A stretch of DNA of 64,000 nt from the NCBI GenBank assembly GCA_023436585.1, contig JAEZIN010000028.1, positions 558,001-622,000 of the forward strand, in the 5' to 3' direction. Below the pieces are notes generated by a model. The model ran no database searches. It was not told where the DNA came from and was given only the letters and a program-made list of their open reading frames with translations. Below are positions 1-8,328 of the stretch, piece after piece; position 1 is the first letter of the stretch; each line of letters begins with the position of its first letter. The translations under genes were made by a program, and so were the position numbers. The DNA comes from Bacillota bacterium. Its GTDB lineage: Bacteria > Bacillota > Clostridia > Christensenellales > Aristaeellaceae.

Positions 1-251
1 CAGACATCCACCACATCCAACAATGGCCGGACGGGCACATGATGGGCGTTGTTTTTGACAGGCCTCTTTTATCCATACAGGATTATGTAAAGGCCATCCG
101 GGATAAATCGCCTTTTGGTGTTCGCGTGCCCTCAGGGCGCGGTGCATGGCGGGAGGGGATCAATATCCTTTTGCCTGTGGAGATCAGGGACAAGTCGGAT
201 AGGGCTATCCGCCGTGATGTGTGGGATTTGCTTGCGCGGCCCGATATCTGA
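1..251 (+). CDS. C-terminal fragment of an unrecognised protein
   Basis: An open frame enters from the left edge (first full codon at base 3) and ends at the TGA at 249-251, giving the last 82 residues or so. The tail contains an HIQQWPDGHMMG stretch and ends in LLARPDI. It reads like a soluble enzyme C-terminus rich in charged residues; no signature motif is visible and I do not recognise the family. It lies on the same strand as the LacI gene, 177 bases upstream, and a promoter lies between them, so it is probably a separate transcription unit. Confidence 0.6.
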   Translation, partial: DIHHIQQWPDGHMMGVVFDRPLLSIQDYVKAIRDKSPFGVRVPSGRGAWREGINILLPVEIRDKSDRAIRRDVWDLLARPDI

Positions 252-294
252 TGCGCATAAGTCTCATTACCATTAAATAAGGCGAAAAAAGCTG

Positions 295-323
295 TTGATA
301 ATGCGCTCCGTTTGTATTATCAT
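295..323 (+). promoter_or_regulatory. Likely sigma-A promoter of the first lacI-family gene
   Basis: TTGATA at 295-300 and TATCAT at 318-323 are separated by 17 bases, upstream of the LacI-type regulator starting at 429. The leader then runs through a LacI-like operator at 396-409. Prediction from consensus only. Confidence 0.5.
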
Positions 324-395
324 AGATACGCAAATGAGTTCCGCAACAAATCCGCTGTACATGCCGCTTACGGGCGGCATTTCAAAGATCGTTCA

Positions 396-409
396 TGAAA
401 TCGATTACA
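396..409. promoter_or_regulatory. LacI-type operator in the regulator leader
   Basis: TGAAATCGATTACA is a near-palindrome with the central CG typical of LacI-family operators. It shares the half-site TCGATTACA with the operator at 1552-1567 in front of the transporter genes, which suggests that the regulator controls both itself and the transporter. Confidence 0.55.
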
Positions 410-428
410 AACGGAAGGAGAGGCTGCC

Positions 429-1424
429 ATGGCACTGTCCACCAAGGAAATTGCCAAGCTCGCGGGCGTGTCGGATGCGACGGTATCCCGCGTGATCAAC
501 AATCATCCCAGCGTCGCGCCCGATACAAGATCGCGGGTGGAAGCGGTGATCAACCAGTACGGATTCATGCGCAACATGGTAGCCAGGGGCCTAAGACGCC
601 AGCAGTCCGATATCATCGGCGTCATCATCCCCGACGTCACCAACGAGTTTTTTGCCCGCATTGTACTTTCGGTACAGGATGCGCTTTTGAACCACGGATA
701 TCTGGTGGTCATGTGCAACATCAAGGAAAACGACACGCTGGAGGAAGCATCGCTAAAGATGCTCAAAGCTCAAAGCATCGCGGGGCTGATTTATATTTCC
801 GGGCGCTCCGGCGGGGCCATGGCGCCGCTGAACGATGTGCCCACCATATACATCGACCGTGACCCTGTAAGCGCATTGCAGACCAATGCGGCGCTGATTA
901 CCTCCGACAATAGGGAGGGGGGCCGCCTGGCTGCCAGGGAGCTGATTTCAAAGGGATGCAAAAGGCTGGCCATCCTTACCGACAGGCGAAAGGTCTCCAC
1001 CTATACTGACCGTTACGAGGGCTGGCGGGAAACGATTTTGTCCTCCGGGCTGCCCGTGGACCCCGGGCTTGTTTTGAAACTTGATGAGATTACCTTCGAC
1101 CAGGCCCAAAGCCAGGTGTCCGCCCTGGTGGCCTCGGGACAGCCGTTTGACGGGCTGTTCTGCGCCAACGATACCGTGGCGGTTGGCGCGCTGACGGCGC
1201 TGCACCGGCTGGGCGTCAGTGTGCCCAATAAGGTCAAAGTGGTGGGGTTTGACGATACGTCCATCGCCCAGCAATGCGCCAAGCCCCTGACCACCATCCG
1301 GCAGCGCACCGACGAAATGGGCAGGATGGCCGTAAACGTGCTCCTGGACCTTATGCACGGCGGAAAAGCCAAAACTCACCAGCATATTTTGCCGGTGGAA
1401 ATCGTGCGCAGGACGACGACATAA
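429..1424 (+). CDS. LacI/GalR family transcriptional regulator
   Basis: 331 residues, the usual length of the family. Residues 1-50 are the LacI helix-turn-helix and hinge (STKEIAKLAGVSDATVSRVI), followed by a periplasmic-binding-protein-like sugar sensor domain ending with the conserved VVGFDDTSIAQ segment near residue 280. The start is set by GGAAGGAG at 413-420, eight bases before the ATG. The gene sits directly upstream of a ribose-type ABC transporter; matching operator-like palindromes occur in its own leader (396-409) and over the transporter promoter (1552-1567). It is therefore probably the autoregulated, sugar-responsive repressor of that transporter. The effector sugar cannot be read from the sequence. 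Confidence 0.92.
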   Translation: MALSTKEIAKLAGVSDATVSRVINNHPSVAPDTRSRVEAVINQYGFMRNMVARGLRRQQSDIIGVIIPDVTNEFFARIVLSVQDALLNHGYLVVMCNIKENDTLEEASLKMLKAQSIAGLIYISGRSGGAMAPLNDVPTIYIDRDPVSALQTNAALITSDNREGGRLAARELISKGCKRLAILTDRRKVSTYTDRYEGWRETILSSGLPVDPGLVLKLDEITFDQAQSQVSALVASGQPFDGLFCANDTVAVGALTALHRLGVSVPNKVKVVGFDDTSIAQQCAKPLTTIRQRTDEMGRMAVNVLLDLMHGGKAKTHQHILPVEIVRRTTT

Positions 1425-1524
1425 GCTTAAGCCTGATACTGTATTGCGGGCTTTATGCATACATAATGTATAGTATAGTGCTGTAAAGGCACGCCAATTG
1501 TCAAAAGATCACATACGGCGTATA

Positions 1525-1567
1525 TTGACAATGTTGGTTTGTTCCGCTATTATGTATTCGATTACAT
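1525..1567 (+). promoter_or_regulatory. Consensus promoter overlapped by a LacI operator, upstream of the ribose-type ABC operon
   Basis: TTGACA at 1525-1530, a 17-base spacer and TATTAT at 1548-1553 form a near-perfect sigma-A promoter. The 16-base near-palindrome ATGTATTCGATTACAT (1552-1567) overlaps the -10 and start-site region and has the LacI-family central TCGA. Binding there would block initiation. The transporter ATPase starts at 1650. Confidence 0.75.
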
Positions 1568-1649
1568 CGTGCAAATTGTTCAAAATACAGCGACATGTTT
1601 GTGAGGGCAAACGGTGGAGCACACACCATAAGGCCTTCGCGGAGGATGA

Positions 1650-3131
1650 ATGGGCAGCGAGATTCTGAAATTGAGGGGCATCGTCAAGCGGTTTCCCGGC
1701 GTGACAGCTCTCTCCGGCGTTGATTTGAACGTCTACGAGGGCGAGGTCATGGCTTTGCTGGGCGAAAACGGCGCCGGCAAGAGCACGCTGATGAAGGTGC
1801 TTACGGGCGTTCACCAGCGGGACGAGGGTACCATCACCTTCAAGGACCGGGTTGTGGCGTATCAAAACGCGCGCCAGGCGCAGGACGATGGTCTGGCCAT
1901 CATCCACCAGGAGCTGAACCTGATCCCCAAAATGAAGATATACGAAAATATTTTCCTGGGCCGGGAGCTTCGCAAAAAGTCCGGCACCATCGATATACGC
2001 GGCATGATCGAAAAATCCCGGGAGATGCTGGGCATGGTGCGCATGAACCTGGACCCCAGGCGCACCATCGATACCCTTTCCATTGCCCAGCAGCAGATGG
2101 TGGAAATCGCCAAAGCGCTTTTGCTGGATTCCAAGGTCATCGTCATGGACGAACCGACGGACGCGCTGCCTGATGAGGAAGTGGAGAGCCTTTTCACCAT
2201 CATCCGCGACCTGAAGCTAAGGGGCAAGGGCATCGTATACATCACCCACCGGCTCAAGGAAGTTTTTGAAATTTGTGACCGCGCCACCATACTGCGCGAT
2301 GGCACGTTCATTGGCGAAATCCCTGTAAAGGAGCTTACCCAGGATAAGCTCATCAGCATGATGGTGGGGCGCGCGCTGGACCAGCAATTCCCCTTCGAGC
2401 CGGGCAAGCCGGGCGATGTGGTGCTGTCCGTAAAGGGCCTTACCAATCAACTGGTGAACGATATTTCCTTTGAGCTTCACAGAGGCGAGGTGCTGGGCGT
2501 GACAGGGCTTGTCGGCGCCGGCCGCACCGAGCTGGCGCAGACACTGTACGGCGTGCATCCCTGGCTTTCAGGCCAGGCCACCCTCAACGGCAAGCCATAC
2601 CACCCCCAAAAACCCGGCCAGGCCATCCATGGCGGCCTTTACTACATGACCGAGGACCGCAAGCGCAACGGCCTGGTGATGGTGCTGGACGTGCGCACCA
2701 ACATTACGCTGTCATCCTTGAAGTCCATCCTCCGCCGGGGTACCGTGGACAGGAAAAAGGAAAAGACCATCTGCCGCGACTATATCGAAAAGATCAATAT
2801 CAAAACGCCCACCATGCAGCAATTGGTACGCAACCTTTCCGGCGGCAACCAGCAGAAAGTGGTGCTCTCCAAGGCGCTGATGACCGAGCCCGAGGTGCTG
2901 ATCCTGGATGAGCCCACCCGTGGCATCGATGTAGGCGCGAAAAAGGAAATCTACCTGCTCATCAACCAGTTGAAGGCAAGGGGCAAGGCGATATTGATGA
3001 TCTCCTCCGAAATGCCCGAAATTCTTGGCATGAGCGACCGCATCCTCGTATTGAACGAAGGCCGTAAAAAAGGCGAATTAAGCCGCCAGGAAGCCACGCA
3101 GGAAAGGATCATGGAAATGATACTGGCTTAG
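1650..3131 (+). CDS. Sugar ABC importer ATP-binding protein, two-domain RbsA type
   Basis: 493 residues with two fused nucleotide-binding domains, as in RbsA/MglA/AraG. Domain 1 has Walker A GENGAGKST (about residue 38), the variant signature LSIAQQQ and Walker B VIVMDEPTDAL. Domain 2 has the degenerate P-loop GLVGAGRTE usual for the family, signature LSGGNQQ and Walker B LILDEPTRGIDVG. It powers uptake through the permease that follows and takes substrate from the binding protein at 4209. The gene order ATPase, permease, binding protein follows a LacI regulator and a LacI-controlled promoter. Ribose or another monosaccharide is plausible, but the substrate is an inference from family only. 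Confidence 0.92.
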   Translation: MGSEILKLRGIVKRFPGVTALSGVDLNVYEGEVMALLGENGAGKSTLMKVLTGVHQRDEGTITFKDRVVAYQNARQAQDDGLAIIHQELNLIPKMKIYENIFLGRELRKKSGTIDIRGMIEKSREMLGMVRMNLDPRRTIDTLSIAQQQMVEIAKALLLDSKVIVMDEPTDALPDEEVESLFTIIRDLKLRGKGIVYITHRLKEVFEICDRATILRDGTFIGEIPVKELTQDKLISMMVGRALDQQFPFEPGKPGDVVLSVKGLTNQLVNDISFELHRGEVLGVTGLVGAGRTELAQTLYGVHPWLSGQATLNGKPYHPQKPGQAIHGGLYYMTEDRKRNGLVMVLDVRTNITLSSLKSILRRGTVDRKKEKTICRDYIEKINIKTPTMQQLVRNLSGGNQQKVVLSKALMTEPEVLILDEPTRGIDVGAKKEIYLLINQLKARGKAILMISSEMPEILGMSDRILVLNEGRKKGELSRQEATQERIMEMILA

Positions 3132-3173
3132 GATGCCGTTTTTTAATCAAATACAGAAAGAGTTGTGACCGCA

Positions 3174-4139
3174 ATGAATCTGAAAAAAGCAACGGCCATC
3201 CTGTACAAACTGCGCCCTCTTTTGATCCTGCTGCTGGTGACCGTGGTGTTCAGCTTTTTGAGCGACCATTTTTTCACCGTCAACAACCTGACCAATATTT
3301 TAAAGCAGATTTCCGTCAACGCCATTCTCGCCTCCGGCGTGTACTTCACCATTTTGATGGGCGGCATCGATATCTCCGTAGGCTCGGTGCTGGGGTTTTC
3401 CGGGGCTGTGGCGGCGTATTTGATGATGCAAATCAACAGCCCCTGGGCGGCGGTGCTGGCGGTAGCCACAGCTCTTGTGATCGGCGCGGCGGCCGGCACG
3501 GCCAATGGCTTCTTTGTGGCCAAGTGCCGCCTGCAGCCCATGATTGCCACGCTGGCCTCCCTGTCCATCTTCCGCGGGGCGACGTTGGTGCTGACAAACG
3601 GCAAGGCCATTTCCATCAACAAAGCGGCAGGCGCAAGCGCGTTCAAGTTTCTGGGACAGGGTACAGTTTTCAACGATCTCTTGCCTATCCCCATTATCAT
3701 CATGGCCGGCATCTATGCTATTGTGTACTTCATCCTCAACAAAACTGCCTACGGACGTCACATCTACGCTATCGGCGGCAATGAGGACGCGGCTTACCTG
3801 TCCGGCATCAGCGTGGTCAAGACGAAGATACTGGGCTTTATGGCCAGCGGCCTCATGGCCGGCATCGCCGGTGTCATCACCACGGCGCGGGTGGCGGCTG
3901 CCCAGCCCCTGGCCGGCCAGGGCTACGAGATGGATGCCATCGCGGCGGTGGTCATCGGCGGCACCTCCCTGCGGGGCGGCGAGGGCCATATCCTGTATAC
4001 CATCATTGGCGCGGTGATCATCGGCATGCTCAACAATATACTGAACCTGACCAACGCCTCCCCCCACCTGCAAACCATCATCAAGGGCGGCGTTATCCTG
4101 GCGGCCGTGCTGCTGGACGCCAACACCAAGAAACGGTAA
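3174..4139 (+). CDS. Sugar ABC importer permease, RbsC type
   Basis: 321 residues, highly hydrophobic, with the BPD_transp_2 family layout: segments such as LASGVYFTILMGGIDISVG near the N-terminus and AIAAVVIGGTSLRGGEG near the C-terminus are family hallmarks. It forms the membrane channel for the RbsA-like ATPase just upstream. ATG at 3174 is preferred because GAAAGAG at 3156-3162 has workable spacing, whereas the in-frame GTG at 3165 would be almost on top of it. The gene is 42 bases after the ATPase and 69 bases before the binding protein, clearly one operon. Confidence 0.92.
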   Translation: MNLKKATAILYKLRPLLILLLVTVVFSFLSDHFFTVNNLTNILKQISVNAILASGVYFTILMGGIDISVGSVLGFSGAVAAYLMMQINSPWAAVLAVATALVIGAAAGTANGFFVAKCRLQPMIATLASLSIFRGATLVLTNGKAISINKAAGASAFKFLGQGTVFNDLLPIPIIIMAGIYAIVYFILNKTAYGRHIYAIGGNEDAAYLSGISVVKTKILGFMASGLMAGIAGVITTARVAAAQPLAGQGYEMDAIAAVVIGGTSLRGGEGHILYTIIGAVIIGMLNNILNLTNASPHLQTIIKGGVILAAVLLDANTKKR

Positions 4140-4208
4140 CCCCATTGTGTTAGTGATGCGGGGTGAGATACCCTGTATGCTAAATAATACTATCTAGGAG
4201 GAACATCC

Positions 4209-5105
4209 ATGAAGAAGATCCTTGCTCTCGTCCTGGTTGCCATGATGGCGCTGGCGTTTACGCCCGCCATGGCAGAAAAAACCGTAACCATCGGCATGAT
4301 GCTCTCCGACACAGCCAACCAGTTCTTCGTCACCATGTACGAAGCTGCCCAGCTGAAGGCCGCGGAGCTCGGCGCGGAAGTCATCGTTCTGGACGCCGCC
4401 AATGACGCCGCCAAAGACGTCAGCAACATGGAAGACCTGCTCTCCCGCGGCGTGGACATCATCCTGTACAATCCCGTTGACAGCGACGCGGCTCCCGCCG
4501 TGGTTGAACTGGCCAACAAGGCCGGCGTGCCCGTAATCACCATCGACCGTTCCTCCAACGGCGGCGAAGTCGTCAGCCACATCGCTTCCGACAACGTGTT
4601 CGGCGGCAAGCTTGCCGGCGAATACATCGTTTCCCTGCTGCCCGACGGCGGTGAAATCGCTGAAATCCAGGGCCAGGCCGGTGCTTCCGCCGCCAAGGAC
4701 CGCGGGGAAGGCTTCCATCTGGCAGTGGACACCATCGAAAACATTAAGGTCGTCAGCAGCCAGATCGGCAACTGGGACCGCGCCCAGGCCCTGGCCATCA
4801 TGGAAAACGTGATGCTGGCCAGCCCCGAAGTCAAGGCCGTGTTCTGCCACAATGACGTGATGGCCCTGGGCGTAGTGGAAGCCTTGCAGCAGGCCGGCCG
4901 CGGCGACGTTATCGTCGTTGGCTTCGACGCTGACAAAGATGCTCTGACCGCCATCGAAGAAGGCACCATGATGGCCACTGTGCAGCAACTGCCCGACCAG
5001 ATGGGCATCATCGGCGTACAGACCGCCTTGGATTTCCTGGCCGGCACCGCCGTGGAACCCAGCATCGGCGTCCAGGTTGCCCTGATCACCAAGACCGCCG
5101 AGTAA
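4209..5105 (+). CDS. Periplasmic-binding-protein-like sugar-binding protein, RbsB type
   Basis: 298 residues. The N-terminus MKKILALVLVAMMALAF followed by TPAMAEK is a Sec signal peptide with an AMA-type signal peptidase I site; there is no lipobox cysteine. The mature part is a type-I periplasmic binding fold, with GMMLSDTANQFFVTM at its start and VGFDADKDAL near the end, as in RbsB. It delivers substrate to the permease and ATPase encoded upstream. GGAGG at 4198-4202 sets the start. It is the last gene of the operon and is followed directly by a strong terminator. Absence of a lipid anchor is odd for a Gram-positive binding protein and recurs twice more in this window. Confidence 0.92.
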   Translation: MKKILALVLVAMMALAFTPAMAEKTVTIGMMLSDTANQFFVTMYEAAQLKAAELGAEVIVLDAANDAAKDVSNMEDLLSRGVDIILYNPVDSDAAPAVVELANKAGVPVITIDRSSNGGEVVSHIASDNVFGGKLAGEYIVSLLPDGGEIAEIQGQAGASAAKDRGEGFHLAVDTIENIKVVSSQIGNWDRAQALAIMENVMLASPEVKAVFCHNDVMALGVVEALQQAGRGDVIVVGFDADKDALTAIEEGTMMATVQQLPDQMGIIGVQTALDFLAGTAVEPSIGVQVALITKTAE

Positions 5106-5130
5106 TTAACCTTACACTTTAATACACCAA

Positions 5131-5164
5131 GGGCCGCAGGCGTACAGCCTGCGGCCCTTTGTTT
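5131..5164 (+). terminator. Rho-independent terminator after the ribose-type ABC operon
   Basis: Perfect 11-bp stem GGGCCGCAGGC (5131-5141) / GCCTGCGGCCC (5147-5157) with a 5-base loop, followed by TTTGTTT. Confidence 0.92.
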
Positions 5165-5170
5165 ATCATC

Positions 5171-5245
5171 AACAGAGGTTCCCCGAAGGAATCCAGAGGG
5201 CGACCGGAAAGCCCTCTGGTCGCATCCGCAGATGCGAAATCCTTT
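5171..5245 (-). repeat. Dispersed two-hairpin repeat, copy 1 (minus orientation)
   Basis: Read on the minus strand, this element has hairpin 1 CGCATC-tgcg-GATGCG (plus-strand 5221-5236) and hairpin 2 CCAGAGGGC/GCCCTCTGG (plus-strand 5193-5219). Related copies lie at 28993-29050 and 63371-63445. Differences between copies 1 and 3 fall in paired stem positions and keep the pairing (see findings). It is intergenic. Confidence 0.8.
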
Positions 5246-5504
5246 TTACCAAAGCAGTGATTTGCAAACAAGCAACGTTTGAAAAAGTGCCAGCATGCTG
5301 CAGGTGAAAAGAGCAAACCCTCGAAAGGAATGCTCCCTTTCGAGGGCTCTCCTTCGCATTTTGACCTGCGTCACACTTCCTTATGACGCCGCATATTCTC
5401 ATAATGGGCATGAATCTATCTCATTGGCGCTTTCGGCGCTTTTAGGCGGGATGGGTTGCGGGGCCATTTGAATGTATCGGTGCATCATAAAGGAGCTAAT
5501 AGGT

Positions 5505-6335
5505 ATGGAACAAGACAGCAGATATAACGGAATTGTCGATCCGGAAGGTGCAGCCGGCGGCCACCACGGACATTGCCATCATGGCCGCCGCCATGACCTG
5601 TGGGACGACACCTGCGAAGACCCCAGGGTTTTGATGTATATTGACGACAATAATTGTGTACGGGACGGCCGGGTCATGGGGGACCGCGGTCATGAAGCCA
5701 AGCATGAAGAACAGCCCGAAACAAGGCAGGCGGAAGCGGAAGTGGCGGCTCCCGCTCAAAGCGCACCGCAGGCAGCTGCAGAAACCACACCCCAGTACCA
5801 GGATTGGCAGCAACAGCAGGCAAGCACGGAGGCGGCGGCCCAATATCAAAGCTGGCAGCAGCAGCAACAGCAGGCGAACGCCCAAAACGCTTATTACCAG
5901 AATTGGCAGCAGCAACAGCAGCAGGCGAACACGCAGGGCTATTACCAGGGCTGGAGCCAGGAAGGCACCGCCCAAGCCCAGGGTTATTCAAACGGCTCTG
6001 TCCGTGGCCAATCATGCCCGGGCTCGCAGTCCCATGTGCATGAAGTGCTGGGCAGCGTGGAGATTGCCGAACCGCAAACGGAGCCCCATAATCACCGGTT
6101 TGCCACTGTGTCGGGGGAAGCAAGGCCCCTTGGCGTTAACAACCATTACCATGATGTAAGGTTCCGCACGGACTTTTATGAGGATCATTTCCATGAGGGC
6201 TGGGGCAGAACGGGCGGGGCCATACAGGTAGGCGACAGGCATGTCCACTTCCTGGAGGCTGTAACCACGCAAAATGACGGCCATCTCCATAGATACAGGG
6301 TAGCTACCATGATCGATGACCCCATAGGTGACTGA
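5505..6335 (+). CDS. YmaF-like protein with His-rich head and Gln-rich repeat linker
   Basis: 276 residues; AAGGAG at 5490-5495 selects the ATG at 5505. The C-terminal 100 residues (about 177-276) match the YmaF family pattern: HVHEVLGSVEIAE, EPHNHRFATVSGEA, FYEDHFHEG, GDRHVHFLEA, NDGHLHRYRVAT, with regularly spaced His residues that could bind metal. The N-terminus is also His-rich (HHGHCHHGRRH, about 20-30). Between them (about 98-152) lies a low-complexity stretch with four imperfect repeats of Tyr-Gln-x-Trp-Gln-rich type (YQDWQQQQ, YQSWQQQQQQ, YQNWQQQQQQ, YQGW). No signal peptide or membrane segment. YmaF proteins have no firmly established role; metal or envelope-associated function is a guess. 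Confidence 0.85.
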   Translation: MEQDSRYNGIVDPEGAAGGHHGHCHHGRRHDLWDDTCEDPRVLMYIDDNNCVRDGRVMGDRGHEAKHEEQPETRQAEAEVAAPAQSAPQAAAETTPQYQDWQQQQASTEAAAQYQSWQQQQQQANAQNAYYQNWQQQQQQANTQGYYQGWSQEGTAQAQGYSNGSVRGQSCPGSQSHVHEVLGSVEIAEPQTEPHNHRFATVSGEARPLGVNNHYHDVRFRTDFYEDHFHEGWGRTGGAIQVGDRHVHFLEAVTTQNDGHLHRYRVATMIDDPIGD

Positions 6336-6454
6336 CAAATACCATAACATCCCTCCGGAACCGTATTTGCCCGGCTTGAAGGAGCGCTCTATAAAGGCGC
6401 TCCTTGCCGCGCTTTAAGAAGGCGGCCAGACAAAGAAGATTTTGCTTCCGGTAT

Positions 6455-6483
6455 TTGTTTTTCAAGGGCGTTTGGGTTATTAT
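6455..6483 (+). promoter_or_regulatory. Likely promoter of the molybdopterin-domain lipoprotein gene
   Basis: TTGTTT (6455-6460), 17-base spacer, TATTAT (6478-6483), 23 bases before the ATG at 6506; AGAAAGGGGG serves as the ribosome site. Confidence 0.5.
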
Positions 6484-6505
6484 GTAGGAGAAAGGGGGTG
6501 CTTTC

Positions 6506-7183
6506 ATGAAAAATAAATGGCTTGTTCTGCCAGCTCTCGTCTTTTTGCTGACCGGGTGTGCCGGTACGACGGGCACCACGCAGCCTAGGAGCGCAGCCGA
6601 CGGCGTTTCCGCCGCCACCCAACGGCGCTATCGGGTGAACGAGGTTATGGATTACCAGGGTGCCAGGCTGGATCCTGCCATCGGGCCCAGGGACAATTCC
6701 ATCAAGGGCGTTCAACAGGTGGATGTGAACGGCTTCACCCTCACGGTAGACGGGCTGGTCAATGCCGCCGCCACTTTTTCCTATGAGGATGTGAAGGCCC
6801 TGCCTGTCAACGAAAGGCTGATCACCCTGCATTGTGTGGAGGGCTGGGATGCCACCATTCTCTGGAAGGGTTCGCTTTTAAAGGACCTGATGGACAAGGC
6901 CGGCGTAAAGTCTGAAGCGGTGACGGTGATCTTCAGTTCCGTGGATGGGTATACCACCTCGCTGCCGCTTCAAAACGTGCTGGACAAGGAATTGATCCTG
7001 GCCTACGGCGCCAACGGCCTGGACCTGCCGCCTGAAATGGGCTATCCCTTTATCGTTGTAGCGGAGGACAAGCTGGGCTACAAATGGGCGCGATGGGTCA
7101 ACCGCATCACATTATCGGACGATCCCAACTACAAGGGTTACTGGGAGCAGCGCGGCTACAGCAATGAAGCCGATGTGAAGTAA
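6506..7183 (+). CDS. Lipoprotein with oxidoreductase molybdopterin-binding (sulfite-oxidase-like) domain
   Basis: 225 residues. The signal peptide ends in LLTGC, with Cys18 as the lipidation site, so the protein is exported and membrane-anchored. From about residue 75 onward it fits the sulfite oxidase/YedY-type molybdopterin domain: FTLTVDGLVNAAATFSYEDV, then ITLHCVEGW, whose Cys110 corresponds to the molybdenum-ligating cysteine, and GYPFIVVAEDKLGYKWARWV near the end. It probably catalyses an oxygen-atom-transfer or related redox reaction outside the membrane; the substrate is unknown. It appears to head a two-gene unit with the NAD(P)-dependent reductase downstream (34 bases apart). No cofactor biosynthesis or dedicated electron partner is adjacent; a small b-type cytochrome candidate lies far away at 63472. 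Confidence 0.88.
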   Translation: MKNKWLVLPALVFLLTGCAGTTGTTQPRSAADGVSAATQRRYRVNEVMDYQGARLDPAIGPRDNSIKGVQQVDVNGFTLTVDGLVNAAATFSYEDVKALPVNERLITLHCVEGWDATILWKGSLLKDLMDKAGVKSEAVTVIFSSVDGYTTSLPLQNVLDKELILAYGANGLDLPPEMGYPFIVVAEDKLGYKWARWVNRITLSDDPNYKGYWEQRGYSNEADVK

Positions 7184-7217
7184 AAGCTCCTTACAAATGA
7201 ACGGGAAGGGCAAGCGC

Positions 7218-8138
7218 ATGCAGCAAATCAAGAGGGTCGCCGTTATCGGCCTGGGGGCCTTGGGTACGCTATTTGGGAATATTCTATTAAAGCGCATGGA
7301 AAAGGGCAGCCTCCGGGTTATCGCCGGCCATGACCGCATCGAACGGTACAGCCGGGAAAAGGTATACTCCAATGGGGAAGCATGTGATTTTCACTATGTG
7401 GCACCTGAGGAAGAAACAGATCCCGCCGACCTGATCCTGGTGGCCGTAAAATATCTGCAGCTGGAAGAGGCTATCCGCGACATCCGCAATCAGGTGGGGC
7501 CCGATACCCTGATCCTGTCGCTTTTAAACGGAATCACCAGCGAGGAGATCATTGCTAACGCCTTCGGCATGGACCACGTGGTGTACTGCGTGGCCCAGGG
7601 CATGGACGCCGTAAAGGAGGGGAACCGCCTCACCTATAAAAACACAGGCAAGCTTTGCTTCGGCCCGCCCGACGGGGGACCGCTGCCCGAAAAGGTGCTG
7701 CGGGTGAGGGATTTCTTTGTAAGCATGGGTTTTCTCCATGAGGTGGATGCGCATATGAAAAAGCGCATGTGGGGCAAATTCATGCTGAATGTGGGCGTCA
7801 ACCAGACGGTGGCGGTGTTCGGGCCGGATTACGGCGCTGTGCAGCAGGAAGGCCCGCAAAGGGAAACGATGATTGCCGCCATGCGGGAAGTTATCGCCCT
7901 GTCCCGGCCGGAGAAGGTGGATCTGAACGAATCGGACCTTGACTACTGGCTTCGCCTGCTTGGTACGCTGGATCCCAATGGGAAGCCCTCCATGCGCCAA
8001 GACGTGGAGGCGAAACGCCCAAGCGAGGTAGCTCTTTTTTCGGGCACTGTTTTGGAGTTGGCGAATAAGCATGGCCTGAAAGTGCCTGTCAACCAAATGC
8101 TCTATGACAATATCCTGGCCATGGAAGCCCGGTTCTGA
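7218..8138 (+). CDS. Ketopantoate reductase-like (ApbA/PanE family) NAD(P)-dependent oxidoreductase
   Basis: 306 residues. The N-terminal Rossmann motif VIGLGALGTLFG (about residues 7-18), LILVAVKYLQL and LSLLNGITSEE are ApbA/PanE hallmarks, and the C-terminal all-helical domain contains the expected KFMLNVGVNQ segment. The family reduces 2-dehydropantoate to pantoate in coenzyme A biosynthesis, but many paralogs act on other 2-oxo acids. ATG 7218 is preferred over an in-frame ATG at 7197 because GGGAAGGG lies just before 7218. It follows the molybdopterin lipoprotein closely. No other pantothenate gene is near, so the substrate should be left open. Confidence 0.85.
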   Translation: MQQIKRVAVIGLGALGTLFGNILLKRMEKGSLRVIAGHDRIERYSREKVYSNGEACDFHYVAPEEETDPADLILVAVKYLQLEEAIRDIRNQVGPDTLILSLLNGITSEEIIANAFGMDHVVYCVAQGMDAVKEGNRLTYKNTGKLCFGPPDGGPLPEKVLRVRDFFVSMGFLHEVDAHMKKRMWGKFMLNVGVNQTVAVFGPDYGAVQQEGPQRETMIAAMREVIALSRPEKVDLNESDLDYWLRLLGTLDPNGKPSMRQDVEAKRPSEVALFSGTVLELANKHGLKVPVNQMLYDNILAMEARF

Positions 8139-8328
8139 TAAAACGAACGCAGTTTGTATCTTTTCAATGTGGGCACATGCCGCGAAGTATGTCCGGCAAT
8201 AATAGCATTGACTCAAAAAGTCGCCCGCCATTTCACGCGTATCATGCGCAATATGGCGGTGCGATATTTTATTGCTGCGGATAACCGGCGGGATCTCATG
8301 CCATTCCATATCACAAGGAGGAGCCTTC

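Larger units (their letters stand above)
5106..5504. other. Intergenic region with terminator, repeat and second hairpin
   Basis: About 400 bases without a credible gene. It holds the terminator at 5131-5164, the dispersed repeat at 5171-5245 and a perfect 11-bp hairpin CCCTCGAAAGG (5318-5328) / CCTTTCGAGGG (5336-5346). The rest shows nothing recognisable until the AAGGAG ribosome site at 5490-5495 of the next gene. Confidence 0.6.
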
